In this document: one piece after another, positions 51,916-60,012 of the stretch
Layout of the letters: the number at the start of each line of letters is the position of its first letter
How positions within the stretch are numbered: position 1 is the stretch's first letter
From: Alkalibacterium olivapovliticus
Lineage (GTDB): Bacteria > Bacillota > Bacilli > Lactobacillales > Carnobacteriaceae_A
Direction: 5' to 3'
Assembly (NCBI RefSeq): GCF_003003275.1
Contig: NZ_PVTO01000008.1
Coordinates: 1 to 64,000 of the forward strand
Length of the DNA: 64,000 nucleotides
Notes under the pieces: generated by a model
Told to the model about the DNA's origin: nothing
Database searches by the model: none
The model's input: the letters and a program-made list of their open reading frames with translations, nothing else
Program-made: the position numbers and the translations under genes

Positions 51916-53181
51916 TTACTCATAATAAATCGTTGGAGATGATGACTGTATCTCATTAATATATAGCGAACTGAAAGGGATAGAGTCAATATTCTCCATA
52001 AAATCTTCAGCTGTTCCGTAAATAAGAACACCATACGTTTCGACTCCATTTTCATTAATGTAGTTAAGCGCATGATCATAAAATTCTGTTTTATGAGGAT
52101 TATAATCAATTATTTCGACAAACTCATCTCGGTGACTCAAGTAAGTCAAACGAGACTCAAAATGTGTCTCGTATCCTTTAGGAAAGGGATTCTCTGAAGA
52201 AGGAGACCTGTCAAATACGTCACTTAAGTTAAATAGTGGATAGACCTCTGGATCAGGTTTCATATTCCCTTGCGGCTCGTCACTCATATTTGGATTAAAC
52301 CCGATTAAGTGATTAGGCTGATTTTCACTCCACCTGGTACCGGGTTCGATCGTTCGTACTCCTACCCATTTAAAATCCAGCATCTGAACTTCTCTACTCA
52401 AATCATACAATTCTTCCATAGTTAAATCTTCCTCAAACACAATACTCATTGAAATATATGATAAAGGATTCAATTCCTCTAAATAGTTGAGTGTGATATC
52501 ATTTTTACGTTGCCTGTCCCCTTCTCTGTATTCTTCAGACATCCCAGAATCGTCATCCGTTACAGGAGAGTATATGTCATCAAATCCACTCCATATGTCA
52601 AAACGGTTAGTATAACTAAATATCCCGTCATGAAAGTTCCGAGGGATTCCCCTGTGAATGTCTATTGAATGACGTTGTTCTTCATTTGTGAATAAATCTC
52701 TTAAAAAGTAGCCTGTTTCATACACCCCAAACCCTTGTGGTTCTTCATATGTGAATGAACTTAAGGTGTGTCCAGGAATATTCAAGCTGACATATGCTTT
52801 CATATCAAAAGAGAAGTCAGATTCTGGATACTCCTGACCCTCATAGGCAGTGATCGAGGTCGGATCATAGTGCAAGCTGTCTACGATACTGGACAGCCCA
52901 TAGAAAATGCCTACATAGAGTAAGATAACGCTAAGCACTGACACTAAAACAACCTTTGCCAGCTTTCGGTTAACAACCTTTTTTATACTGGCTGTCTCCT
53001 CAACATCTTTAGTCACTGACTCCTCTGTCTGGTCCTTACTGAAAAATAATTCATCAGATAACTGATCTGAGAAATAATGTTCGATCGATTCATACTTCTC
53101 CAGCTCATTCTGAACGATCCGTTTCTCTTCTTCGCTTGCAGTACCTTCTTTGTAGCGAGTGATTAAGTCTTTAAAATTCAT
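51916..53181 (-). CDS. transmembrane anti-sigma factor with sigma-regulator C-terminal domain
   Basis: A 421-residue protein. An N-terminal cytoplasmic part (1-70: LITRYKEGTASEEEKRIVQNELEKYESIEHYF) binds the sigma factor. One membrane helix lies at about 75-97. A large extracytoplasmic region of two parts follows, resembling the Sigma_reg_N and Sigma_reg_C families; SLNIPGHTLSSF and MSIVFEEDLTMEELYDLSREVQMLDFKWVGVRT are typical. It overlaps the sigma gene by 11 bases. It should hold the ECF sigma inactive until an envelope signal. Confidence 0.88.
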   Translation of the reverse strand: MNFKDLITRYKEGTASEEEKRIVQNELEKYESIEHYFSDQLSDELFFSKDQTEESVTKDVEETASIKKVVNRKLAKVVLVSVLSVILLYVGIFYGLSSIVDSLHYDPTSITAYEGQEYPESDFSFDMKAYVSLNIPGHTLSSFTYEEPQGFGVYETGYFLRDLFTNEEQRHSIDIHRGIPRNFHDGIFSYTNRFDIWSGFDDIYSPVTDDDSGMSEEYREGDRQRKNDITLNYLEELNPLSYISMSIVFEEDLTMEELYDLSREVQMLDFKWVGVRTIEPGTRWSENQPNHLIGFNPNMSDEPQGNMKPDPEVYPLFNLSDVFDRSPSSENPFPKGYETHFESRLTYLSHRDEFVEIIDYNPHKTEFYDHALNYINENGVETYGVLIYGTAEDFMENIDSIPFSSLYINEIQSSSPTIYYE

Positions 53182-53677
53182 ATGGATCCTCCTTCAGTAA
53201 TCTTCCGAGCTTCTTACGGGCACGATAGAGTGTCGTTTTAGTATTCCCAGTCGAGAGTGATAGTGTGAGAGCAATATCTTTTATACCCATATCGCCATAG
53301 TAGAATAAGAAAATGACTTCTCGGTATATCTCCGGTTCCAGCGCTACCAGATGCAGGTATAGCCGCTCGTCTCTTTCTTTCGTTATGTATTTGTTTGCAG
53401 GTCCTTCTTTCCTGATTTCTGAAAATCCCGCTTCAAATTGACCAATAGGGTGCAGTCTGCTTTCTTTTCTCTTGAAATCAATAAACTGATTTTTCAGCAC
53501 TCGAAACAACCAAAACTTGAAAGAGCCCTCTGGTATGTCAGAAGCAATAAATGCTTTGTAAAATGCTTCATTAACCAGTTCTTCAGCCATATCTTCTTGT
53601 CTGCAGAGACTAAGCGCATATAAGTATACTTCTCTGTAATATTTTTTATACGCCTTTTCCATTGCATCTGACTCCAT
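53171..53677 (-). CDS. ECF-type RNA polymerase sigma factor
   Basis: A 168-residue sigma-70 family protein. Region 2 covers about 8-75 (YKKYYREVYLYALSLC, EELVNEAFYKAF, FKFWLFRVLKNQFIDFKRK). Region 4 covers about 110-160 (YREVIFLFYYGDMGIKDIALTLSLSTGNTKTTLYRARKKL). GGGAGGGG precedes the ATG. It is translated first, overlapping the anti-sigma gene by 11 bases. A promoter of the ECF type directly upstream suggests that it activates its own operon. Confidence 0.93.
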   Translation of the reverse strand: MESDAMEKAYKKYYREVYLYALSLCRQEDMAEELVNEAFYKAFIASDIPEGSFKFWLFRVLKNQFIDFKRKESRLHPIGQFEAGFSEIRKEGPANKYITKERDERLYLHLVALEPEIYREVIFLFYYGDMGIKDIALTLSLSTGNTKTTLYRARKKLGRLLKEDPYEF

Positions 53678-53700
53678 CGAACCCCTCCCTTCACTTTATA

Positions 53701-53726
53701 TACGTTTGAAATTGAAAAAGGTTACA
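53701..53726 (-). promoter_or_regulatory. ECF-type autoregulatory promoter
   Basis: On the minus strand TGTAAC (53721-53726), a 16-base spacer and CGTA (53701-53704) match the -35 AAC and -10 CGTA elements of ECF sigma promoters such as SigW. It lies 24 bases before the sigma start codon. The -35 is followed by CTTTTT, also typical. Confidence 0.7.
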
Positions 53727-53760
53727 CTATAGTGTGCAACTCATTTTAGTGTTTGAGTAC

Positions 53761-53797
53761 GCAAAAGCCGACTGAACTTTAACCAGTCGGCTTTTGC
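53761..53797 (-). terminator. hairpin downstream of exonuclease III gene
   Basis: Perfect 14-base arms (53761-53774 and 53784-53797) around a 9-base loop; the TTTT run lies within the arm, so termination may be moderate. It separates exoA from the ECF promoter. Confidence 0.8.
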
Positions 53798-53881
53798 TTA
53801 TAGAACAGTCTATTTTATCAGATCGTTTCACGCTCTAAAGAACTAGAAAACGTTTGACTTAGTTTGAAAATAGCTTCTCCC

Positions 53882-54712
53882 TTACCCCAAATCAATTTCA
53901 AGCAGCAAAGGTGTATGATCCTGGCGTATACCGGAATCGATCATTTCAGATTTAACGACTTTATCTGCCGCGCGGTCACTCACCAGCCAGTAATCGATTC
54001 TCCAGCCGGAATTGTTCACTTTGCTGGTTTTAACCCGCTGATTCCACCAAGAATACTGTCCTGTCACATCACCATGTATGTGTCGGAACGTATCTGTAAA
54101 GCCTTTGTTAAGGAGCCGCGTGAACCCCTCACGTTCTTCATCTGTGAAGCCTGCTGACAGGTGATTGTTTTTGGGATTCGCCAAATCGATTTCTGTGTGC
54201 GCTACATTAAAATCGCCTGTCGCCACGACGATTTTCTTCTCGTCCAGTTGAGCTAAGTACTCAGCATATTTTTCATCCCACAGTTGACGTTCTTTTAGTC
54301 TCACAAGCCCTGATCCTGCATTAGGCGTATAGACTTGAGTCAAGTAAAAGTCCTCAAACTCAAGCGTAATAATTCTTCCTTCAGAATCCATAGTATCCGG
54401 TGCTCCGATTTTTGGAAGTGTAGCTGCAGGAGTTAAATGGTTTTTATATAAAAACATCGTTCCGGCATAACTTTTTCTGGCCGGTTCTTCCGAAAGACTC
54501 CAGACAAGTTCATAGTCAGGAAATTTTTCTTTTAAAACTTCCAAGTGTTTCTTTGAAGGGCCGGTTCTGGGCAATTTTGTTTCCTGAATGGCAATCACTG
54601 ATGCATCCTGTTTGATGATCGTATCCAATACATCACGTGACATCACTGCTCGAGCAGAATCACTCGTCAAAGCTGCATTTAATGAATCAATATTCCATGT
54701 AATAAATTTCAA
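53882..54712 (-). CDS. exoA: exodeoxyribonuclease III
   Basis: Apurinic-site endonuclease and 3'-exonuclease in base-excision repair. The 276-residue protein begins KFITWNIDSLNAA with the catalytic Asn, then AIQETKL (Glu), GDFNVAHTEIDL (Asp and Asn), GWRIDYWLVSD (Asp) and DHTPLLLE (Asp-His). The start is TTG at 54712, 7 bases after GAGGAG. The ATG two codons before it lies one base from the site and would add two residues that relatives lack. Confidence 0.95.
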   Translation of the reverse strand: MKFITWNIDSLNAALTSDSARAVMSRDVLDTIIKQDASVIAIQETKLPRTGPSKKHLEVLKEKFPDYELVWSLSEEPARKSYAGTMFLYKNHLTPAATLPKIGAPDTMDSEGRIITLEFEDFYLTQVYTPNAGSGLVRLKERQLWDEKYAEYLAQLDEKKIVVATGDFNVAHTEIDLANPKNNHLSAGFTDEEREGFTRLLNKGFTDTFRHIHGDVTGQYSWWNQRVKTSKVNNSGWRIDYWLVSDRAADKVVKSEMIDSGIRQDHTPLLLEIDLG

Positions 54713-54897
54713 TGTCATTCTCCTCTATCGATTATTTACTTCTTTCACACCTACTATATTAACATTAAGACTCAAATAGAACGACTTTTTTGTGATTTTT
54801 TAATAATCGAGGGGTCAAACACGAGGCGATTCTTATCAGTTTAGTCATAAATCAGAAACCTTCTATGCATTATCAGCAGCGTTCCTCTTAAACTGAC

Positions 54898-56217
54898 TTA
54901 CTGATAAATCACAAGTCCAGGCTGTGGTTCAAGCTCCAGTACCTGTTCTGGAGTCATGAGGGGGTCATCATAGTGTACTCCCGGTTGATCAGAAAAATGA
55001 TACCATAACTTAAAGCCTTTATATGGGATATTTGTAGCTTCAGCCGTGTTGTCATGTGTTGCTTTTTTACCTTCAGGAGAACCCCACCCAGAAGTATTAT
55101 GAACGAGCAGCACTTGTTCATAATCAGTAGTGACGTCTTCGATAGTGTGAATCATTTTTTCAACAAACTGATGGAAAACATATTGTCTGGTCCCTGGTAT
55201 TTCGTTAGATAAAAGATAGTCCTGCATGATACCCTGTACTTCATTGATTTCTGCACCTGTAACATGGCCAACTTCCTGCATTGGTTTGTCAGTACGCCAT
55301 TCAGGATCGAGAGCCAGATGCACATTCGGATACCTTAAGAATGACAGAATTTCTCTGATGGAATACGCTGGATGGTGTCTGCCCATCTGATGATCAATAT
55401 AGACCAGAGCGCCTCTCTCGTACGCCTCTTCAATGTATGACATTACAAGGTCATAGTTCATTTTGTAAATCTCACCACCGGGCTGAACGGTTCCGTAGAC
55501 AAGATAAATGGCCGGTACAGCACCTTTACTGTCATCTGCAGCATCATAAGAGTCAGCCGTTTCAACCAGCAAATCGATCAGCTCTTTTACTGGATGTCTG
55601 CCTACGATCCCCATCACTTCAGAATTGGGGTGTCCATAATAGGCAACGATTGTATTTTCTTCAAATAGCGTGGGTGAAGTGAAAAATTCATTCAGTTCAT
55701 CATTATCAAATGATGATATCGAATGGAGGTCATTTAAGTTGCTAACTGTAAATTCAGAAGAAATCCATCCTTCATTTACAGTGGGGTTATGGTGAGCGAC
55801 TTGATACCAGGTTTCGTTTTCAATTTTAGCCTCGTTCATCACTTTAACTTCATTTCCTTTGACTAAACTGCCAAGTGACTCGCTCTCTTCTCTGCTGTCG
55901 GCTCTAACGGTCAATCTGTCTGCACTTATGTAAACAGTGTCTTCCTGATTGCCGAATATCGAAGCAGTCTCTTCCTCTTGCTCTTCCATATCATCTTCAG
56001 ACTCTTCTGCTGGGTCTTCATTATCTATTTCGTCTTCTTCATTTTTTGATAATTCATCACCATTATCAGCGTTATCCTCATTTTCTGCCATGTCTTCTTG
56101 TTCGACCAGTTGCTGATTAGCATGATCCTCTAGAGTAGGATCTTCCTGACTGCAGGCCGTTAGACTGATTGCTGAGGCAGCAATTAAGGCTAATGCAGTT
56201 AAATATGTATTTTTCAC
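54898..56217 (-). CDS. SH3-domain lipoprotein with unknown C-terminal domain
   Basis: A 439-residue lipoprotein. The signal peptide ends with lipobox SLTACSQ (Cys about 22). A roughly 60-residue acidic linker follows, then a bacterial SH3 domain (about 90-160: YISADRLTVRADSREESESLGSLVKGNEVKVM ... WYQVAHH ... GWISSEF). A C-terminal domain of about 270 residues has no family I recognise. It contains VAYYGHPNSEVMGIVGRHP, YLVYGTVQPGG, LVYIDHQMGRHHP and LALDPEW, perhaps a TIM-like barrel acting on the cell wall. The start is GTG at 56217, 8 bases after AAGGGAG. A GC-rich folded leader lies upstream. Confidence 0.82.
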   Translation of the reverse strand: MKNTYLTALALIAASAISLTACSQEDPTLEDHANQQLVEQEDMAENEDNADNGDELSKNEEDEIDNEDPAEESEDDMEEQEEETASIFGNQEDTVYISADRLTVRADSREESESLGSLVKGNEVKVMNEAKIENETWYQVAHHNPTVNEGWISSEFTVSNLNDLHSISSFDNDELNEFFTSPTLFEENTIVAYYGHPNSEVMGIVGRHPVKELIDLLVETADSYDAADDSKGAVPAIYLVYGTVQPGGEIYKMNYDLVMSYIEEAYERGALVYIDHQMGRHHPAYSIREILSFLRYPNVHLALDPEWRTDKPMQEVGHVTGAEINEVQGIMQDYLLSNEIPGTRQYVFHQFVEKMIHTIEDVTTDYEQVLLVHNTSGWGSPEGKKATHDNTAEATNIPYKGFKLWYHFSDQPGVHYDDPLMTPEQVLELEPQPGLVIYQ

Positions 56218-56240
56218 TAGTTTATCTCCCTTCACCTTAT

Positions 56241-56395
56241 AATGGCGTTTATCCTCACCGGTTGATGCTTTTCTGTCCTCAAGCCGCCCGCATCCAGAGG
56301 TTCAGTGCCAGTCCGTCAACTGGAGAATCATCCAGCAACCGGCTTTCTCCTGTCGACCGCCTCGCATTGTCCGTTTGACCAAATGCCTGCTTCTG
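56241..56395 (-). ncRNA. GC-rich folded leader or small RNA upstream of the SH3 lipoprotein gene
   Basis: About 150 bases, clearly richer in G+C than the neighbourhood, with several mutually exclusive pairings: GGAGAA/TTCTCC (56322-56327 with 56345-56350), CCAGT/ACTGG (56308-56312 with 56319-56323), AAGCC/GGCTT (56281-56285 with 56341-56345) and GATGC/GCATC (56264-56268 with 56290-56294). It fits a structured 5' UTR or small RNA. It does not match the riboswitch classes I know (cyclic-di-AMP ydaO, cyclic-di-GMP-I, TPP, SAM, M-box, T-box). Confidence 0.45.
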
Positions 56396-56428
56396 ATTAA
56401 ATAACTACTTTCCTAATTCACTTTCGGT

Positions 56429-57421
56429 TTAGTTACTGATCCACCCGTTTATCTCTTCACTCTCTTCCATCGGGTATACTAAGCCTATTTGTCTTCTGCA
56501 TTCATCCATCAATGCCATTACATCGATCGTACTCTCAGGTGAAATGATTTCTCCTGCTTTTTTTCCAGAACGAATCTCGGCAGCTACATTGGAAAATTGT
56601 CTGCCATATAAAAGATCTCTGACTTCAAAGGTTTCTTCTTTCGTCTCCGTCTTAAGAATCGCCTCTTTCGCCATATGAAATTTCGGAATAGAAATAGACC
56701 CTTTCGTTCCTTTTATTTCAAAGAAGTGACCACCCGCTTCTTCCATCGACACAAACAGGTTGGCTTTAAATTCAGGATAATTAAATACTATAGTTTCACT
56801 GTAATCAACTTTGTCCATTTTAGCTGTACAGTCAATTTTTTCGGGAATACCAAACAGTTCATAGCAGTATCGGATATTATAAATACCAAGGTCCAGCAAG
56901 GCACCACCCAACATGGCAGGCGTCGTAAGTCTGGGATTAGTGTTGTTACTTATCAACGGTACAGCAAATGAAGAATCAACTGACTGAATATCACCAATCA
57001 CTCCAGACTCCACCCACGTTTTGACCTGTAAAGCTGTTTTATTGTGCCAGGTCCACATCGCTTCAGACACATAGACATCTTTGTCTTTAGCATAGTCAAA
57101 AATCGCTTTTGTCTGTTTGGCATTAACTGTAAACGGCTTTTCGCAAAGGACCGGTTTATTATTATCTATTGAAAGAATTGTAAACTCAGCATGTTTATCT
57201 CCATTCACATTCACGTAAACGCCTTCCACTCCATCTGCATTGATCGCTTCTTCAGCTGTATCGTAAACAATACCACCATATTCTTTTGCAAAGTCTTCAG
57301 CTTTTGACCTCGTTCTGTTCCACACTGCTACTATCTGATTGTCATCAGTCTGTACCAGTTCTTTTGCTGTACCATGAGCAATTCCTCCGCACCCAATGTA
57401 AGCCCATCCAAATCTAGCCAT
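56429..57421 (-). CDS. Gfo/Idh/MocA family oxidoreductase
   Basis: A 330-residue NAD(P)-dependent sugar or polyol dehydrogenase. The Rossmann motif IGCGGIAHGTAKEL is at about residues 7-20. VYVNVNGDKHAE and the lysine of VLCEKPFTVN (EKP motif) are typical, then a beta-sheet domain with the GALLDLGIYNIRYC helix (catalytic His-type region changed to Asp-Gly-Ile-Tyr). The substrate is unknown; dihydrodiol or myo-inositol-type compounds are possible. ATG at 57421 follows CGGAGG by 7 bases; the longer frame upstream has no site. Confidence 0.92.
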   Translation of the reverse strand: MARFGWAYIGCGGIAHGTAKELVQTDDNQIVAVWNRTRSKAEDFAKEYGGIVYDTAEEAINADGVEGVYVNVNGDKHAEFTILSIDNNKPVLCEKPFTVNAKQTKAIFDYAKDKDVYVSEAMWTWHNKTALQVKTWVESGVIGDIQSVDSSFAVPLISNNTNPRLTTPAMLGGALLDLGIYNIRYCYELFGIPEKIDCTAKMDKVDYSETIVFNYPEFKANLFVSMEEAGGHFFEIKGTKGSISIPKFHMAKEAILKTETKEETFEVRDLLYGRQFSNVAAEIRSGKKAGEIISPESTIDVMALMDECRRQIGLVYPMEESEEINGWISN

Positions 57422-57579
57422 TCGTATTCCTCCGTTTTTTAAATATGCTATTAAAGTCTTTCTAATTCTAATATAAACCGAATCACAAGTAAACGCTATC
57501 ACCTTTTTTCATTCATAGACATCTAACTTTACAGGATTGGACCGCTGTCATTTTTCTTTCATTACCTCTGATGATCACG

Positions 57580-58083
57580 TCAATCTGACTCATCACTCAA
57601 ATAGTCAGTCTCAATTGACTGAATAAACTGAATGACACCAGCATCTATTTGTTTAGTTAATGCCTTTAACTGATCAAAATTTGGGTGCTCAACCACTACA
57701 TTTTCCAGAATGGCTGACATTCCTTTTCTATTATCAGTTAACGTATAGTTTTTCATTTGATAGTGGCTGAATTTAGTATGATAGTTAGACATGACGGCTC
57801 TATTTCTTCCAGCAAGCCATACTTCAAACTGCATATGTTCATAAGTGAACACGACGATATATTTTAAATCTTTTTGTTTAGTCAACTGACTTCTTAGAGT
57901 GAAGAAAGTTAAGTCCATATACCCCTGATAAAAATTCGAAGATACGTCATATTCAGGATAATTCTCTTTAAAATAGTTTCTCAGCTCTTTAATATATAGT
58001 ATTAATCCTTTATAAGCCTGTTGACTGTTCGTCTCCTTTAATACAGTACGAAATTCCCATAAGTGTTTGTCAAGAGAGTCCAT
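57580..58083 (-). CDS. hypothetical protein (DUF7000-like)
   Basis: A 167-residue soluble protein with no catalytic motif I can identify. The pattern AYKGLILYIKELRNYFKENYPEYDVSSNFYQGYMDLTFF and FEVWLAGRNRAVMSNYH recalls a family seen in Firmicutes and annotated only by DUF number; my assignment is tentative. It looks helical at the N-terminus and mixed later. AAAGGATGGGG precedes the ATG. Single gene. Confidence 0.65.
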   Translation of the reverse strand: MDSLDKHLWEFRTVLKETNSQQAYKGLILYIKELRNYFKENYPEYDVSSNFYQGYMDLTFFTLRSQLTKQKDLKYIVVFTYEHMQFEVWLAGRNRAVMSNYHTKFSHYQMKNYTLTDNRKGMSAILENVVVEHPNFDQLKALTKQIDAGVIQFIQSIETDYLSDESD

Positions 58084-58405
58084 ATTTACCCCATCCTTTC
58101 ACATATATCCAGTCAGTAAAATAAGCGATCACTTACAAGTCCAGTCAGCGAGACAATGCCTTCTCTCTTCTCTGGAGAAAAAGCGATAGTTAGTGAACGA
58201 CTTTAGGATGTGCACATCATTTTAGTAGCTGGAACTATTAAATACAGTACTCGCTAACTGTAATTTAGTGCCTTCCTGATCATGATTCTTTTATTTCCAT
58301 AGCATACCAATTCTCTGCTCTTTTTACACTTTTTTTCTATTAAGCGTCTCCTGCTTCCCTCTCTTCAGGTCAAGTAAACCATTCGAACTTAACATAGTGA
58401 CTGTG
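58084..58405. other. intergenic region without recognised gene
   Basis: About 320 bases, AT-rich with scattered stops in all frames. I see no RNA gene, repeat or reliable promoter. Upstream of the DUF7000-like gene the minus strand has TTGTAA, but a matching -10 is not clear. Confidence 0.4.
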
Positions 58406-58442
58406 TAAAAAAATGCCCACGAACTGATATGTCCGGGGCATT
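58406..58442 (-). terminator. terminator of the ThiF-like pair
   Basis: Minus-strand arms AATGCCC (58436-58442) and GGGCATT (58412-58418) around a 17-base loop are followed by a T run. Confidence 0.8.
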
Positions 58443-58470
58443 AAGTAAAGTCCAGTTTAACTTTGTTCAG

Positions 58471-59229
58471 TTATTCTAATTGTAACTGGAAGTAATCTGG
58501 GACGATTTTAGGCTCTTTTCGATCTAATAAGTGTAATACCAGTTTTGAAACAAGTACTCCAGGACCTAATGCCTGTCCTACACTAATCGTTGGGATAGAT
58601 CGATTCTTAAGCCAGCCTGCTATTTTTTCCTCTGTGGCATAATCTGGGAGATTCTGAGTATATAATGCTGGTGGAAAAGTCTGTCCTCTCAAGTTATCGA
58701 TCGATATATCTTCGGGTATTCCCACATATTCCTCAAGTTTTAACCCCCTAGGAGAAAATGTCATCACAGAAGTCCCAAATCCAAGCGCGACCGCAGTTGT
58801 TATAAATAAGTTCTTCAGTCGAGCTGCACGGTGGAGAGCAACCGCCTCAGGAAATGCAAAATAGTCTATGGCATCAATTACATAATCAGCTCCCTCGACA
58901 AAAGCTGGCGCATTTTCTTCACTTACGCCTTCATTGTAACAGACTACCTCCATATCGGGATTTATAGTCAGCAAGTGATTTTTCAATACTTCAGCTTTTC
59001 TTTGTCCGACTGTCAGATGTGTGGCTGCACATTGGCGATTGATATTAGACACATCGAACGTATCCGGATCAGCTAGGACCAATTTGCCCACACCCATTCG
59101 CGTGAGTAGTTCAGCTGAAAATCCTCCTATACAGCCACAACCCGCTATAGCAATCGTGGCGTCATGTAATGTCTGAACTTCTTCTTCAGACATTATTCCT
59201 AAATTCCGACTGAATTGTTCATTAATCAT
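58471..59229 (-). CDS. ThiF/MoeB/HesA-type E1-like adenylyltransferase
   Basis: A 252-residue E1-like protein. The ATP-binding loop is IAIAGCGCIGGFSAELLTRMGVGKLVLADPD, followed by DVSNINRQ with the conserved Arg, the lysine in VGQRKAEVLK, and DAIDYF matching the E1 DxxDxx motif. No zinc CxxC pairs and no Cys in the C-terminal half are seen, so it would adenylate a substrate without the usual thioester Cys. It overlaps the upstream gene by four bases (ATGA), so the two are coupled. It should activate a carboxylate by AMP; the carboxylate is unknown. Confidence 0.9.
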   Translation of the reverse strand: MINEQFSRNLGIMSEEEVQTLHDATIAIAGCGCIGGFSAELLTRMGVGKLVLADPDTFDVSNINRQCAATHLTVGQRKAEVLKNHLLTINPDMEVVCYNEGVSEENAPAFVEGADYVIDAIDYFAFPEAVALHRAARLKNLFITTAVALGFGTSVMTFSPRGLKLEEYVGIPEDISIDNLRGQTFPPALYTQNLPDYATEEKIAGWLKNRSIPTISVGQALGPGVLVSKLVLHLLDRKEPKIVPDYFQLQLE

Positions 59230-59837
59230 GATGATAGCTCCTCCAGTTCAATAGTGTCATCTTTCATTAAATAGTCATATAATGTGCGGCGTTTCTCTTT
59301 AAGAGTGGCTAAACATTCTGAAAGATTCAGAACACACGGAATAGTCTTAGAACCTAAATAAATATTTGGTTCTCCGATAACCTCAAAAGGAAATTTAAAT
59401 ATTCGGTGCATATATCTGTAAACTCTCTCATCTATACAGCAGACCCAATGCGTCAAACCGTTGGTTAAAGAATAATTCAATACTGTTTTGATCAGGCCCA
59501 AACCGACATCATGTTTTGGCATTTTAGTAAATGCACTGATCTCTGCATATTTATTTTTTTCTATACCCGCAAGCTTCATTTTCTCAATATCGAAAATAGT
59601 AAAATGTTTCATGGTCGGTAAATCGTTCAGTGACATAAAGATCAGTCTAGTTACACCCACGACCTCTTCCATATCTGGAGTTTGTACAACAAAATAAGTA
59701 GAATAGTTTATGTAAGGATCATCCTCATCCTGTTTGTGAAATCCCACGTCCTGATAACGCTGATGATGTAAAGCTATTGCTTCTTTCGACAATACCCCTT
59801 CCGCTTCTCTAAAAATATATTTTTCTTCGTTCTCCAT
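59226..59837 (-). CDS. FeeM/LuxI-like acyl transferase (N-acyl amino acid synthase type)
   Basis: A 203-residue GNAT-fold protein resembling the N-acyl amino acid synthase FeeM and autoinducer synthase branch. The pattern is RYQDVGFHKQDEDDPYINYSTYFVV, VGVTRLIFMS (R64) and YAEISAFTKMP (E99), as in E(V/I)SR motifs of LuxI-type enzymes. The DVGLGLIKTVLNYSLTNGLTHWVCCID helix-strand follows. Such enzymes use acyl carrier protein donors. The acceptor is unknown, and the E1-like partner overlaps it. AAGGGAG precedes the ATG. Confidence 0.7.
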   Translation of the reverse strand: MENEEKYIFREAEGVLSKEAIALHHQRYQDVGFHKQDEDDPYINYSTYFVVQTPDMEEVVGVTRLIFMSLNDLPTMKHFTIFDIEKMKLAGIEKNKYAEISAFTKMPKHDVGLGLIKTVLNYSLTNGLTHWVCCIDERVYRYMHRIFKFPFEVIGEPNIYLGSKTIPCVLNLSECLATLKEKRRTLYDYLMKDDTIELEELSS

Positions 59838-59908
59838 CTTAACACTCCCTTATTTTAATATCCGTACCTTCCTATTAAACGTTAATTCCCTTTGAATTGG
59901 TAGTAAAG

Positions 59909-59936
59909 TTCACAAAACGTTTATAGAATGTATAGT
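59909..59936 (+). promoter_or_regulatory. sigma-A promoter of the HD-GYP gene
   Basis: TTCACA (59909-59914), a 16-base spacer and TATAGT (59931-59936) lie 76 bases before the start codon. Confidence 0.6.
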
Positions 59937-60012
59937 TATTCAGTCAAATAAATGATAAACTCTTACAGGATAGGCTTATAAAATAAAAACAAGAATTAGG
60001 ATGATCCATATA

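Noticed and set aside
56241-56395. Cyclic-di-AMP (ydaO) or TPP riboswitch
   Set aside because: The conserved ydaO cores (GCCGAATC, CGACAGCTAACCTCG) and the TPP core (CTGAGA) are not found, although the position and target would suit ydaO.
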